The notes beneath the pieces are model-generated. The model was not told the DNA's origin. It saw only the letters and a program-made list of their open reading frames with translations, and ran no database searches. Position numbers and translations under genes: made by a program. From contig CAITUV010000043.1 of the NCBI GenBank assembly GCA_903895725.1, forward strand, positions 385,298 through 449,297: a DNA stretch of 64,000 nt, in the 5' to 3' direction. This document shows positions 29,431 to 37,487 of the stretch, piece by piece. Numbering within the stretch: position 1 is the first letter of the stretch; every line of letters starts with the position of its first letter. Source of the DNA: an uncultured Myxococcales bacterium (GTDB taxonomy: Bacteria > Myxococcota_A > UBA9042 > CAIXZC01).

Positions 29431-30558
29431 ATGCTCGTGCCTGCTTGGATTGCGGCAGCCCTCCTGGGCTTGGCTCTCACATGCTGCGGCGGCAGCGGTG
29501 CTTCAGACACCGTGGGCCAAACCGTTGACTCCAGCGCGGACTGTGCCGATGACGCCGATGGGCTGCTCGAGGGTCCTGAAGTATGGTCAGCGGACATGCC
29601 GGAGCCGCTTCCGCCGGAGAACCCCTGGGAGCCGGACTGTACGGGCGGGGATGCCTGGTACACGACGCAGTACTTCAATACCGTTGTAGCCGCAAGGGAC
29701 GAGGCCGGACGGAAGGTGGTGATCGCGGCAGGCCGCCACGGCAAGTACTTTCCCTACTTCCAGAAGGATGCTCCCTGGGACAATGTGCTGGTGCTGCTGG
29801 ACGGGCACGGCTACCGGGCTTTCGGAGAGCAACTGGAGGGGCTGGCCCTGGGACTGGACGAGGAGCGGGGCGGGGTGCGCCTCTTCTTCAATGGAACGGC
29901 GGTTCCCCAGGAGATCGGGGCTGGAAGCGGCTTGCCTGGAGATGAGGGAACAGCAGTCAGCGTGCTCCTCGATCTGCGTCTGCACGCTGTCTTCCACGCG
30001 GATAAGTTCCTGGGAGTCGATGTGGGTGCGGGGGATGGCATGCCTCCTCCTGGAATCACGCTGCGGCCGGTGTTTCTGAGTATGGGGGGCGATGCTCAAG
30101 CCGAAGGCGGGCTCCCGACCGGCGGGGTGGTACGAATCGGGGACGCGGGCGACCTCGTTCCCACCCACGCAGCGGGGGAGCTGGAGGTCAGCACCATCTC
30201 CTACTTCAAGGATGCCTCGGGTGCGTTCCGGTACGACTACCTCTGCGTTGCCTCGTGTGCGGGCGAAAGCAGCGAACCGTTCGCATTCGTCTTGTTCGAG
30301 GGGCACGCTCTCCATGCGGAAGGCCCGGGCGGTGAGATGTTCGAGAAGCTCCTCTCGGGAGCCATGAAGTGGCAGTTCAGTCTGACCGATGACGGGCTTG
30401 AGGAGGAGAACGCCTTCGGGGTTCCCGGGGATCTGGTGCTCGGCGGCGGGGTCGTGTCGGCCGCTCATGCCGAAGACGTTGCCCTGGGAATCATGACACG
30501 CGAGTTGGTCTGCACCGAGGATCTGGGGGCGTGCGGGCTTCGAGAACGCGTGAAATAG
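29431..30558 (+). CDS. Secreted or lipid-anchored protein of unknown function
   Basis: The 375-residue product has a short hydrophobic leader (AALLGLALTCCGG) that ends in Cys and may be an atypical lipobox. An acidic linker follows. No domain was recognised. The body is rich in Gly and acidic residues and has a possible beta-rich fold. The ATG has GGAGG only three bases upstream. It is 13 bases upstream of the next lipoprotein gene, so the two are probably cotranscribed. Confidence 0.55.
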   Translation: MLVPAWIAAALLGLALTCCGGSGASDTVGQTVDSSADCADDADGLLEGPEVWSADMPEPLPPENPWEPDCTGGDAWYTTQYFNTVVAARDEAGRKVVIAAGRHGKYFPYFQKDAPWDNVLVLLDGHGYRAFGEQLEGLALGLDEERGGVRLFFNGTAVPQEIGAGSGLPGDEGTAVSVLLDLRLHAVFHADKFLGVDVGAGDGMPPPGITLRPVFLSMGGDAQAEGGLPTGGVVRIGDAGDLVPTHAAGELEVSTISYFKDASGAFRYDYLCVASCAGESSEPFAFVLFEGHALHAEGPGGEMFEKLLSGAMKWQFSLTDDGLEEENAFGVPGDLVLGGGVVSAAHAEDVALGIMTRELVCTEDLGACGLRERVK

Positions 30559-30571
30559 AAGGGAGGTCGGG

Positions 30572-32269
30572 ATGAGGAGAAAGGGCATCTGCCCTTGCAT
30601 GGCATGGGTCGCGGCAGTCGCTCTGTTTCTGGGCGGGGCCTGCACTGGGAGCAACGGTGCGGCGGACGTGCCCTCAACGCCCGACCTGCCTGCGCCGGGC
30701 GATGTCGAGGGCTCCGACCTGCCTGCGCCGGGCGATGTCGAGGGCTCCGACCTGCCTGCGCCGGGCGATGTCGAGGGCTCCGACCTGCGTGCGCCGGGCG
30801 ATGTCGACGGCTCCGACCTGCCTGGGCCGAGCGATGTTCCGGGGGCCGACCTGCCCGCACCGAGCGAAGTCGAGGGCTCCGACCTGCCTGGGCCGGGCGA
30901 TGTTCCGGGGGCCGACCTGCCTGGGCCGGGCGATGTCGTGGGCTCCGACCTGCCTGCGCCGAGCGATGTTCCGGGGGCCGACTCGTCCGAACCTTGCGGA
31001 GAGTGCGAGGCACCGCTCGTATGCAAGGAGGGGCAGTGCGTCGCTGTCGAATGTTGGGACGGCAACGACGTTGCGTGGGACGGGTGCAACGAGGGCAAGA
31101 TCGCCGAGTTCAAGATCAACCAGTTCTGGGTCGGGGCTCAGGCCCATCCGGCCGTGGCAACCCGAGCGGACGGCTCGTTCGCAGTTGCCTGGCAGGGGAA
31201 CGGCGAGGCCGACAACCACGGCATATCGCTTCGATTCTACGATGCACAGGGAGACTCGAAGACGCCAGAGGTGCCCGTCAACACGACGACATTCGGAGAT
31301 CAGGAGCACCCCGGCATTGCAGCTCTGTCTGGAGGAGACGTGGTGGTTGTCTGGAATGGCTTCGGCGAGGAGGACGACCACGGCATCTACATGCGCCGAT
31401 TCGGAGGGGACGGGGAAGCTTTGGGCGGACAGGAAGCGGTCAACACGTTCATGCAGAAGGCGCAGGAGGGGGCAAGCGTCACGGCGCTCGACGGGGGTGG
31501 ATTCGTCGTTGCCTGGGCCAGTCTCGGGAAGGTCATGTTCAATCATGAAATCTGCGCCCGAATCTACGCTGCGGACGGGACGCCGGTCAGCGATGAAATC
31601 CTCGTCAACCTGGTCCAGGACAACGACCAGCAAAGCCCCGTGGTGACGGGCGTGGCAGGAGGGGGCTTTGCCGCCGCATGGACGAGCAAGCCCCAGGACG
31701 GCAGCGACTATGGTATCTTTGCCCGCCAATTTGACGGAGGGGGGATCGCACTGGGCGACGACGTGCAAATCAACAGCTACGTGCAGGGATTGCAGTGGAC
31801 CCCATGGATGGTCTCTCTTGCCGGAGGAGACTTCGCCGTGGCCTGGGACGGGGAAGGGGCGCACGACGATTGGGGGGTGTCGGGGCGGGTTGTGGACGAA
31901 GCGCTGAAGCCCGTCTCGGAGGAATTCGGCATCAACACGATCACCGCGGCGGATCAATATGGACCGAGGATGGCCGCCCTGGTCGACGGGAGGTTTGTGG
32001 TGGCCTGGGAGAGCTTCACGGAGGCCTACGTCGACCCCGATGCAGAGGGGGATGTGTTCCAACGCGTGTACAATGCGGACGGTTCGCCCGCAACGTCGGC
32101 GGACAAGCCTATCAACACGTGGAAGTACGACGGGCAAGGGGACCCTTCCGTGGCTCCGTTCGAGGACGGAGGCTGGATCGTGGTCTGGTACAGCTTTGCG
32201 CAGGATGGAGACGAGCGGGGGATCTTCGGCCAGCGCTTCGACAGCTCCGGCGCCAAGATCCCGTTGTAG
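30572..32269 (+). CDS. Lipoprotein with Pro/Asp tandem-repeat linker and beta-strand repeats
   Basis: The 565-residue product has a lipoprotein signal with lipobox GGAC. Residues 38-136 are nine 11-residue repeats of the type DLPAPGDVEGS, probably an extended, acidic stalk. A Cys-bearing hinge (CGECEAPLVCKEGQC) follows. The remaining 400 residues consist of about seven repeats of roughly 50-60 residues with FAVAWQG, VVVVWNG or FVVAWAS strands and DDHGIY turns, as expected for a propeller or stacked beta domain. GGGAGG precedes the ATG. Ligand unknown. Confidence 0.75.
   Translation: MRRKGICPCMAWVAAVALFLGGACTGSNGAADVPSTPDLPAPGDVEGSDLPAPGDVEGSDLPAPGDVEGSDLRAPGDVDGSDLPGPSDVPGADLPAPSEVEGSDLPGPGDVPGADLPGPGDVVGSDLPAPSDVPGADSSEPCGECEAPLVCKEGQCVAVECWDGNDVAWDGCNEGKIAEFKINQFWVGAQAHPAVATRADGSFAVAWQGNGEADNHGISLRFYDAQGDSKTPEVPVNTTTFGDQEHPGIAALSGGDVVVVWNGFGEEDDHGIYMRRFGGDGEALGGQEAVNTFMQKAQEGASVTALDGGGFVVAWASLGKVMFNHEICARIYAADGTPVSDEILVNLVQDNDQQSPVVTGVAGGGFAAAWTSKPQDGSDYGIFARQFDGGGIALGDDVQINSYVQGLQWTPWMVSLAGGDFAVAWDGEGAHDDWGVSGRVVDEALKPVSEEFGINTITAADQYGPRMAALVDGRFVVAWESFTEAYVDPDAEGDVFQRVYNADGSPATSADKPINTWKYDGQGDPSVAPFEDGGWIVVWYSFAQDGDERGIFGQRFDSSGAKIPL
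30683..30979 (+). repeat. Nine tandem 33-bp coding repeats
   Basis: Each unit encodes an 11-residue DLPxPGDVxGx segment. The first three units are identical in protein. This is a probable hypervariable stalk region. Confidence 0.9.
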
Positions 32270-32290
32270 GCCGCGCTCCTGTGCGTCGGC

Positions 32291-32319
32291 TTGACGCGGG
32301 ACCGGAATTGGAACATGAT
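32291..32319 (+). promoter_or_regulatory. Promoter of the tetrahaem lipoprotein gene
   Basis: TTGACG (32291-32296) and CATGAT (32314-32319) are 17 bases apart, in the 92-base gap before the gene at 32362. The -35 matches at five of six positions and the -10 at four. Confidence 0.5.
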
Positions 32320-32361
32320 CTGTGCAACTGTGCGGGCTTCTCCGCGTTTGGAGGTTATGCC

Positions 32362-32955
32362 ATGACCCGTTCCATTCGAGCAGTGTTGTTCTTCGTGCTG
32401 GCTTGTGGCTGGGCCTTTGCCGGCCTGTCCTGCGACAGCGGCGGCGGTGGGGGCAATGAGGGCAAAGATGCCGTTGCAGACACAGCGGGAGTTGATACCG
32501 CTGTTCCGGGCAATGACACGGAGGGCCCCGGCGTCGATGTGGTCCCGAGGGACGACCTGGTCACGCCGAGCGACCTGTTGCCGCAGGACAACGTCGCCCC
32601 GCAGGATATCGTTGCCCCGGAGGACAACGTGGTTCCGCCCGAGGATCTGGCTGTTGCGGACGTCCCCGAGGAGAAGGTCGAGGAGCCGGCGGGGAATCCC
32701 GGGCACACCGAGAGCATGAGCGGCGTCATGCACAAGCCGGGCAAGAACGACCCACTGAAGAACTGCGTCGGCTGCCACGGAGCGGATCTCAAGGGCGGCG
32801 GCGGACCGAGCTGCTACATGTGCCACAATTCGAATGACCATACCAAGAGCGAGGACGGTGTGATGCACAAGAGCGGGTCGACGTCCACGTGCAACGCGTG
32901 CCACGGCCCGAACAACAGCGGCGGCCTCGGGCCGGCGTGCAAGAAGTGCCATTGA
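32362..32955 (+). CDS. Tetrahaem c-type cytochrome lipoprotein
   Basis: The 197-residue product has a lipoprotein signal with lipobox GLSC, then a 75-residue acidic linker (DVVPRDDLVTPSD and similar). The C-terminal 80 residues hold four CxxCH haem sites: CVGCH, CYMCH, CNACH, CKKCH. They form two tandem dihaem units, each with GVMHK, then CxxCHG, then GGxGPxCxxCH; the His of GVMHK is a likely distal ligand. The arrangement suggests a lipid-anchored periplasmic or surface electron carrier. GGAGG lies eight bases before the ATG. The NapH-like iron-sulfur gene follows after 51 bases, so an electron-transfer partnership is likely. Confidence 0.88.
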   Translation: MTRSIRAVLFFVLACGWAFAGLSCDSGGGGGNEGKDAVADTAGVDTAVPGNDTEGPGVDVVPRDDLVTPSDLLPQDNVAPQDIVAPEDNVVPPEDLAVADVPEEKVEEPAGNPGHTESMSGVMHKPGKNDPLKNCVGCHGADLKGGGGPSCYMCHNSNDHTKSEDGVMHKSGSTSTCNACHGPNNSGGLGPACKKCH

Positions 32956-33006
32956 AAGCCATCACCCCCCTCGAGTGATTCCTCACCCCCTCTCTGCAGG
33001 TGAGCC

Positions 33007-34281
33007 ATGGGACGCACCGGACGACCACGCCTGACGATGCACGTGGTGCGCCGGGCGGCTCAGCTCTCGATCGTGGTGGCCAGCCTGGTCACCGGGTATC
33101 GCTTCATGGCGGGGCTGTCTCTGACGTCGATCGAGCGATACTGCCCCATGGGGGGGCTGGCAACCAGCTACTCTCTGGCCAGCGAGGGTCAGTTCAGCTG
33201 TGCGACCGGCGAGATGAACTTCGCCATGTTGCTGGCCCTGGTCCTTCTGGCAGTGGTTGCGAGGAAGGCCTTCTGCTCATGGCTGTGCCCGGTGGGGACC
33301 GTCAGCGAGATTCTTGGGATGGCGGGTGCCTGGCTGAGCGGGCGGTCACGCAGTTCGCGGGGTGGGGCGGGTTGCCTCTCGTGCTATGAGCCGCCACGGA
33401 AGGTCGATCGGTGGCTCAGGCTGGCGCGCTTCGTGGTTCTGGCCGTGATTCTCGGTGCCACGTTCAGGACCGCAGAGCTGGTGTTTCGACCGTTCTGCCC
33501 TTACTACGTCATGTTCAGCTTCCACGGGCACGACGTGCAGGTGTGGAGCTACTACCTGCTGGGCATTTTCATCGTGGGCGTAGTCGCTATTCCCCTGATC
33601 TGGTGCCGCTATCTGTGCCCCCTTGGGGGGGCCATGTGGCCGTTTTCGAGGTTCGGTCTGCTGCGGGTGAGGCGGTCGGAGGCTCTTTGCACCAACTGCC
33701 GCCAGTGCGATCGCGTGTGCGGGCACTCCATTGAGGTATCGACCGCGGGCGACGTGCGCTCGGGGGAGTGCACGATGTGCCTCGAGTGCGTGTCGGCCTG
33801 CCCGGCCTCGGGCGCACTCACGTTGGCTGTGCCCCGAAGTCGAAGGGCTCTCCATTGGCTGGTTGTTCCCCTGGTCGTCCTGTCCGCCGTGGCATTCGGA
33901 TATGCAGGAGGCAACCTGTTCGCCCTGCCATCGTTTGCCCGAGACTACAGCCCTCTGTCTGAGGCGACAAAGCCCGCGGAGGTGAGATTCGTGGTCCGCG
34001 GAGTTCGTTGCGTGGACACGGCCAAGCTTGCAGCGAGCGTGTTCGAGGGTGTACCTGGGGTGGTGTCGTTCGTGGCGTATGCTTCGCGTGGGGAGGTCGT
34101 GGTGACCTACGACGCGGGCAGGACCGACATCGGCCGACTGGTCAAGCGGCTCCAGGGTCCCGTTTACATGGAGGCGAGCGGGGAATTCGTCTTCCGGGTT
34201 TTCCACGTGTTGTCCGTCGACGGCGTCGAGGTAGCACCGTCGAACAAGGTTTCAGAACAAGGCAATGGAGGGAAGCAATGA
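33007..34281 (+). CDS. NapH/CcoG-like membrane [4Fe-4S] protein with C-terminal HMA-like domain
   Basis: The 424-residue product has about five membrane helices in the NapH style. Two CxxxCP motifs (CSWLCP, CRYLCP) lie at helix ends. Two ferredoxin-type clusters follow: CTNCRQCDRVC and CTMCLECVSACP. After a sixth helix, the last 100 residues look like a ferredoxin-fold HMA module with only one Cys (GVRCVDTA) instead of CxxC. NapH proteins take electrons from quinol for periplasmic redox systems; CcoG is linked to copper in oxidase assembly. Either role fits. Its TGA overlaps the next ATG (ATGA). Confidence 0.8.
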   Translation: MGRTGRPRLTMHVVRRAAQLSIVVASLVTGYRFMAGLSLTSIERYCPMGGLATSYSLASEGQFSCATGEMNFAMLLALVLLAVVARKAFCSWLCPVGTVSEILGMAGAWLSGRSRSSRGGAGCLSCYEPPRKVDRWLRLARFVVLAVILGATFRTAELVFRPFCPYYVMFSFHGHDVQVWSYYLLGIFIVGVVAIPLIWCRYLCPLGGAMWPFSRFGLLRVRRSEALCTNCRQCDRVCGHSIEVSTAGDVRSGECTMCLECVSACPASGALTLAVPRSRRALHWLVVPLVVLSAVAFGYAGGNLFALPSFARDYSPLSEATKPAEVRFVVRGVRCVDTAKLAASVFEGVPGVVSFVAYASRGEVVVTYDAGRTDIGRLVKRLQGPVYMEASGEFVFRVFHVLSVDGVEVAPSNKVSEQGNGGKQ

Positions 34282-34850
34282 GGTGGAGCATCGTGACCCT
34301 GTGGGTCGTCGTTGGACTGGCGCTCGGGTGCGCACAGAAGCAGGGGGACCAGACCGGGACCGAGGGAAAGGCTCCGGCTGCCGCGCCAGGCGAGGCGGCA
34401 AAGCCGGCCGAAGCGGGAAAGCCGGCCGAGCAGCCTGCGGCAGGAGCTGAGGCGGGAAAGCCGGCCGAGCAGCCTGCGGCGGAGGCTGAGGCGGGAAAGC
34501 CGGCCGAGCAGCCTGCGGCGGAGGCTGAGGCGGGCGAGGAGTCTGTTCCGGGCGTCCCCGAGCTCAAGGTGGCGACCTACGAGATTCCGAACTTGACCAT
34601 GGATCTTGCCAAGCAGCTCACGTTGGCCCTATCCGAGAATGAGGGGGTGGTGGCGGCCAAGAGCGACGAAGCGGCCGGTCTGTTCATGGTCACCTATAGC
34701 GCAGGCTGCCCCTACGGCATCCTGTCCGCACTGCAGGGAGTCGTTCCGGAGGCGAAGCTGAAGGGAGTGGCCACGCGAGAAGGCGGCGCTCCGGTGCAGA
34801 GCGGTTGCGGCGGTTGCCCGAAGAAGGATACCTGCGGCGGGACGCACTGA
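34278..34850 (+). CDS. HMA-like lipoprotein with Ala/Pro/Glu repeat linker and Cys-rich tail
   Basis: The 190-residue product has a lipoprotein signal with lipobox ALGC. Residues 46-84 are three identical-type 13-residue repeats (AGKPAEQPAAxAE), a flexible stalk. Residues of about 95-165 look like a beta-alpha-beta-beta-alpha-beta HMA-type fold without the usual CxxC, but with one Cys (YSAGCPYG). The tail has SGCGGCPKKDTCGG and a final His, a possible metal or redox site. It is translationally coupled (ATGA) to the iron-sulfur protein, which also ends in an HMA-like module. The joint function is unknown. Confidence 0.7.
   Translation: MRWSIVTLWVVVGLALGCAQKQGDQTGTEGKAPAAAPGEAAKPAEAGKPAEQPAAGAEAGKPAEQPAAEAEAGKPAEQPAAEAEAGEESVPGVPELKVATYEIPNLTMDLAKQLTLALSENEGVVAAKSDEAAGLFMVTYSAGCPYGILSALQGVVPEAKLKGVATREGGAPVQSGCGGCPKKDTCGGTH
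34413..34529 (+). repeat. Three tandem 39-bp coding repeats
   Basis: Each unit encodes the 13-residue stalk segment AGKPAEQPAAxAE. Confidence 0.85.
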
Positions 34851-34906
34851 GGCGTCTTGCTTCGACGCTGCGAGTGCGAGTCAGTCTGGTCCTGAGCGGA
34901 CCGCTC
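34841..34906. terminator. Hairpins between convergent genes
   Basis: The gap 34851-34910 between the convergent HMA-like lipoprotein and hemB contains GACGC/GCGTC arms (34841-34868) and GAGCG-GAC-CGCTC (34894-34906). There is no T-run, so only weak bidirectional termination is suggested. Confidence 0.25.
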
Positions 34907-34910
34907 GAAA

Positions 34911-35879
34911 TCACGAAAGCCAGCGGGCGACGTCCTTGGCAAAGTAGGTGAGGATGATGTCCGCACCCGCCCTGGTGATGCTCGTGAGCATCTCCAGAGT
35001 CACCCGCTTCTCATCGATCCAGCCGTTGGCCCCGGCGGCCTTGACCATGGAGTACTCCCCGCTGACGTTGTAGGCGGCCACCGGTGCGGTGAAGGTGTCC
35101 TTGACGGCCTTGATCACGTCGAGGTAAGCGAGAGCGGGCTTGACCATCACGATGTCGGCCCCTTCCTGGAGGTCGAGGTCGACCTCGGCCAGGGCCATCC
35201 GGACATTGGCAGGGTCCATCTGGTACGAGCTTCGGTCACCAAATGCCGGAGCGCTTTCCGCTGCGTCGCGGAAGGGACCATAGAAGCCGGAAGCGTACTT
35301 GGCCGCGTACGACATGATGGGGATATGAGTGAAGCCGGCATCGTCCAGGGCGGATCGGATTGCGGCCACCCTGCCGTCCATCATGTCCGAAGGGGCGATG
35401 AGCTCCGCCCCGGCTTCGGCTTGGGACACTGCGGTCCTGGCAAGGATGTCGAGGGTGGGATCGTTGAGGAGGCGGTCGCCCTCGATGACTCCGCAGTGCC
35501 CGTGGCTGGTGTACTCGCACAGGCAGACGTCGCCGACCACGAGCATGCCGGGCACCTGCTTTCGGATGGCCCGCATGGCCTGCTGGACGATGCCCTTGGG
35601 GGCATGCGCCTGAGAGCCGAGCGGATCCTTGTGGGCCGGGATGCCGAACAGGATGACGGCCTTGACTCCGCACTCCTGGAGCTCCTTGCACTCCCGGACG
35701 AGGCTCTTGAGAGAGTGGCGATACTGGCCGGGCATGGAGCGGATCTCCTCGGGGCGGCTCAGCCCTTCGACGACGAAGAGCGGTGCGATGAGACCGTCCA
35801 CGCGGATGTGAGTCTCACGGACCATTCCCCTGACAGCGGCATTCTCCCGCAACCTCCTCATTCTCACGATCGGAAACAT
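34911..35879 (-). CDS. hemB: Delta-aminolevulinic acid dehydratase (porphobilinogen synthase)
   Basis: The enzyme condenses two aminolevulinate molecules to porphobilinogen in the cytoplasm. The 322-residue product has normal length. The two active-site Lys are seen in [13 protein letters not shown] (Lys194) and [10 protein letters not shown] (Lys247). The zinc ligands Cys119, Cys121 and Cys129 are present in [14 protein letters not shown], so this is the zinc-dependent type. It is the last gene of the haem operon, 58 bases after the response regulator. GAGGAGGG precedes the ATG. Confidence 0.97.
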   Translation of the reverse strand: MFPIVRMRRLRENAAVRGMVRETHIRVDGLIAPLFVVEGLSRPEEIRSMPGQYRHSLKSLVRECKELQECGVKAVILFGIPAHKDPLGSQAHAPKGIVQQAMRAIRKQVPGMLVVGDVCLCEYTSHGHCGVIEGDRLLNDPTLDILARTAVSQAEAGAELIAPSDMMDGRVAAIRSALDDAGFTHIPIMSYAAKYASGFYGPFRDAAESAPAFGDRSSYQMDPANVRMALAEVDLDLQEGADIVMVKPALAYLDVIKAVKDTFTAPVAAYNVSGEYSMVKAAGANGWIDEKRVTLEMLTSITRAGADIILTYFAKDVARWLS

Positions 35880-35937
35880 GGAACCCTCCTCAGTGGATGC
35901 AGCACAGTCGGCATCGAGCCGGCAATCGAAAGTCCTC

Positions 35938-36312
35938 TCACGCCGGAGCGGAAGAGCGGCGAACCGCGGCCCGAACCCGGGCCAGCAGCTCGTTCATGTC
36001 AAACGGCTTGGTCACATAGTCGTCGGCACCGGAATCCAGGGCGGTGACCTTGGATTCGAGCTCCCGTCTCGCAGTCATCATGAGAACGGGGATCTTGAGT
36101 CCCATGGAGCGAATTCTCCGGAGCGCCTCGTCCCCCTGGATACCGGGCAACATGATGTCGAGAAGGACGACATCCGCGGTCTCGCGTGACAGGTACTCGA
36201 GAGCGGGCTCTGCGCGGTCGAAGGCCACGACGTCAAAGCCACCCCGCTTCAAGTTGAGGACCACCATCGTGGAGATGAGCTTCTCATCCTCGACCAGGAT
36301 TACCCTCGCCAT
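35938..36312 (-). CDS. Single-domain response regulator (CheY-like receiver)
   Basis: The 124-residue product is a complete receiver domain: acidic pair in VEDE, phospho-acceptor Asp52 in LLDIMLPG, Thr81 and Lys103 in VTKPF. Only about 15 residues follow, so there is no DNA-binding or enzymatic output domain. It overlaps the histidine kinase gene by 13 bases and is followed by hemB. It probably receives phosphate from that kinase and acts through protein contact or passes the phosphate on. Confidence 0.92.
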   Translation of the reverse strand: MARVILVEDEKLISTMVVLNLKRGGFDVVAFDRAEPALEYLSRETADVVLLDIMLPGIQGDEALRRIRSMGLKIPVLMMTARRELESKVTALDSGADDYVTKPFDMNELLARVRAAVRRSSAPA

Positions 36313-37487
36313 GAGCCAGCCTCCCAGAATGCAATCACGAACCGGGAGCCCTTTCCGGCCCCCTCGCTCGATGCCGTGAGATTGCCGCCCATCTCGCGAA
36401 TCAGGCGGCGCGAGATGTGCAACCCCATTCCGGTCCCCCGTCGAGCCGACGAGGATTCCCCGTCGAGGCGGCGGTAGGCCTCGAAGATAGCCTCGGCATC
36501 GGCCGGGGGAAAGCCAGGGCCGTTGTCGGCCACCGTGACTGTCACCCGCTCGCCGACCCGCTCGACGAGGACGGACAGGACGAGCCCGTCACCGCAGTAC
36601 TTGACCGCGTTGTCGACGAGGTTGTCAAGAACCATGCGCAGTCCCCCGGCGTCCACCATGACCTCGGTATCCGAAGGGCACGCGATCTGAACGTTGACCT
36701 GCTCAGGCCGGATCTGCAGACCAGCCCGGTCGAAGTACCCTCGAACGAGGTCAGGAAGCGCCATCCGAGCAGGTCGCATGGCATAAGCACCTCTCGACAG
36801 CCGTTGCCCGATGAGAAGGTTCTCCGCGAGCATCTCCTGCCGGTCGGCCTCCCTCAAGCCCATCTCGAGCAGAGGGGCCAGCTCCTCCCGGGTGAACTCC
36901 TGGGTCTGGAGCGTCTGGAGGAGAGCCTTGATCCCCGCGATGGGAGTCTTGATCTCATGAGTCACTCGGCTCCAGAGCTCCTGGAGCTCCTGCTGGGAGC
37001 GCTTCTCGGTGGCCAGGAGCCGGTAGAACATCCCGGCTATGGCGAGGACGAGCACCACGGAAAGAACGGCCTCGCCGGCCACCATGGCGGCAGTCCGTCG
37101 ATACTCGCGGTCGAGAGCATCCAGAACATCCGCCTGGGGAACGATGCAGAGCTCCTGGTGGAAGGGGGACAATGCAATCTGCAGCCCCGACTCAGCGTCT
37201 GAGCACGCCACGACGTCGAGGCCCTCCCCTTTGGGAATGACGCCGGCCAGGGCCTTCGAATCCTCAACGTGCCCGAGGAGGGACGAGTAGATCTGCATCC
37301 TCAATTCGATGAGGGAGTAGCGGTCCTGGTGGGTCCTCTCGATCGACCTCCAGAGAAAGACTCCCCACCAGGCGACGAGGAGCGCCAGGAGGAAGAGCGA
37401 GCCGCCAAAGACCAGGTGATACCGGTGAGTCGAAGTCCAGGTCAGGGCTGCCACGAGGCGCGGGGAGGTTCGACGGGGCGAGCTCAT
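36300..37487 (-). CDS. Membrane sensor histidine kinase within the haem operon
   Basis: The 395-residue protein has a helix at about 26-47, a periplasmic sensor region of about 85 residues with two Cys (Cys95, Cys114), and a second helix at about 136-158. The kinase core follows: H-box VTHEIKTP with His177, N-box LVDNAVKY, and G-boxes DNGPGFPP and GTGMGLHISRRL. No PAS or HAMP domain is evident. Its ATG overlaps the hemL stop (ATGA), so its synthesis is tied to haem enzymes. A signal tied to haem, iron or redox state is a reasonable inference. Confidence 0.92.
   Translation of the reverse strand: MSSPRRTSPRLVAALTWTSTHRYHLVFGGSLFLLALLVAWWGVFLWRSIERTHQDRYSLIELRMQIYSSLLGHVEDSKALAGVIPKGEGLDVVACSDAESGLQIALSPFHQELCIVPQADVLDALDREYRRTAAMVAGEAVLSVVLVLAIAGMFYRLLATEKRSQQELQELWSRVTHEIKTPIAGIKALLQTLQTQEFTREELAPLLEMGLREADRQEMLAENLLIGQRLSRGAYAMRPARMALPDLVRGYFDRAGLQIRPEQVNVQIACPSDTEVMVDAGGLRMVLDNLVDNAVKYCGDGLVLSVLVERVGERVTVTVADNGPGFPPADAEAIFEAYRRLDGESSSARRGTGMGLHISRRLIREMGGNLTASSEGAGKGSRFVIAFWEAGSWRG

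Noticed and set aside
30683..30979. Regular 33-base repeats considered as a CRISPR array
   Set aside because: There are no spacers; units are head to tail and in frame within a lipoprotein gene.
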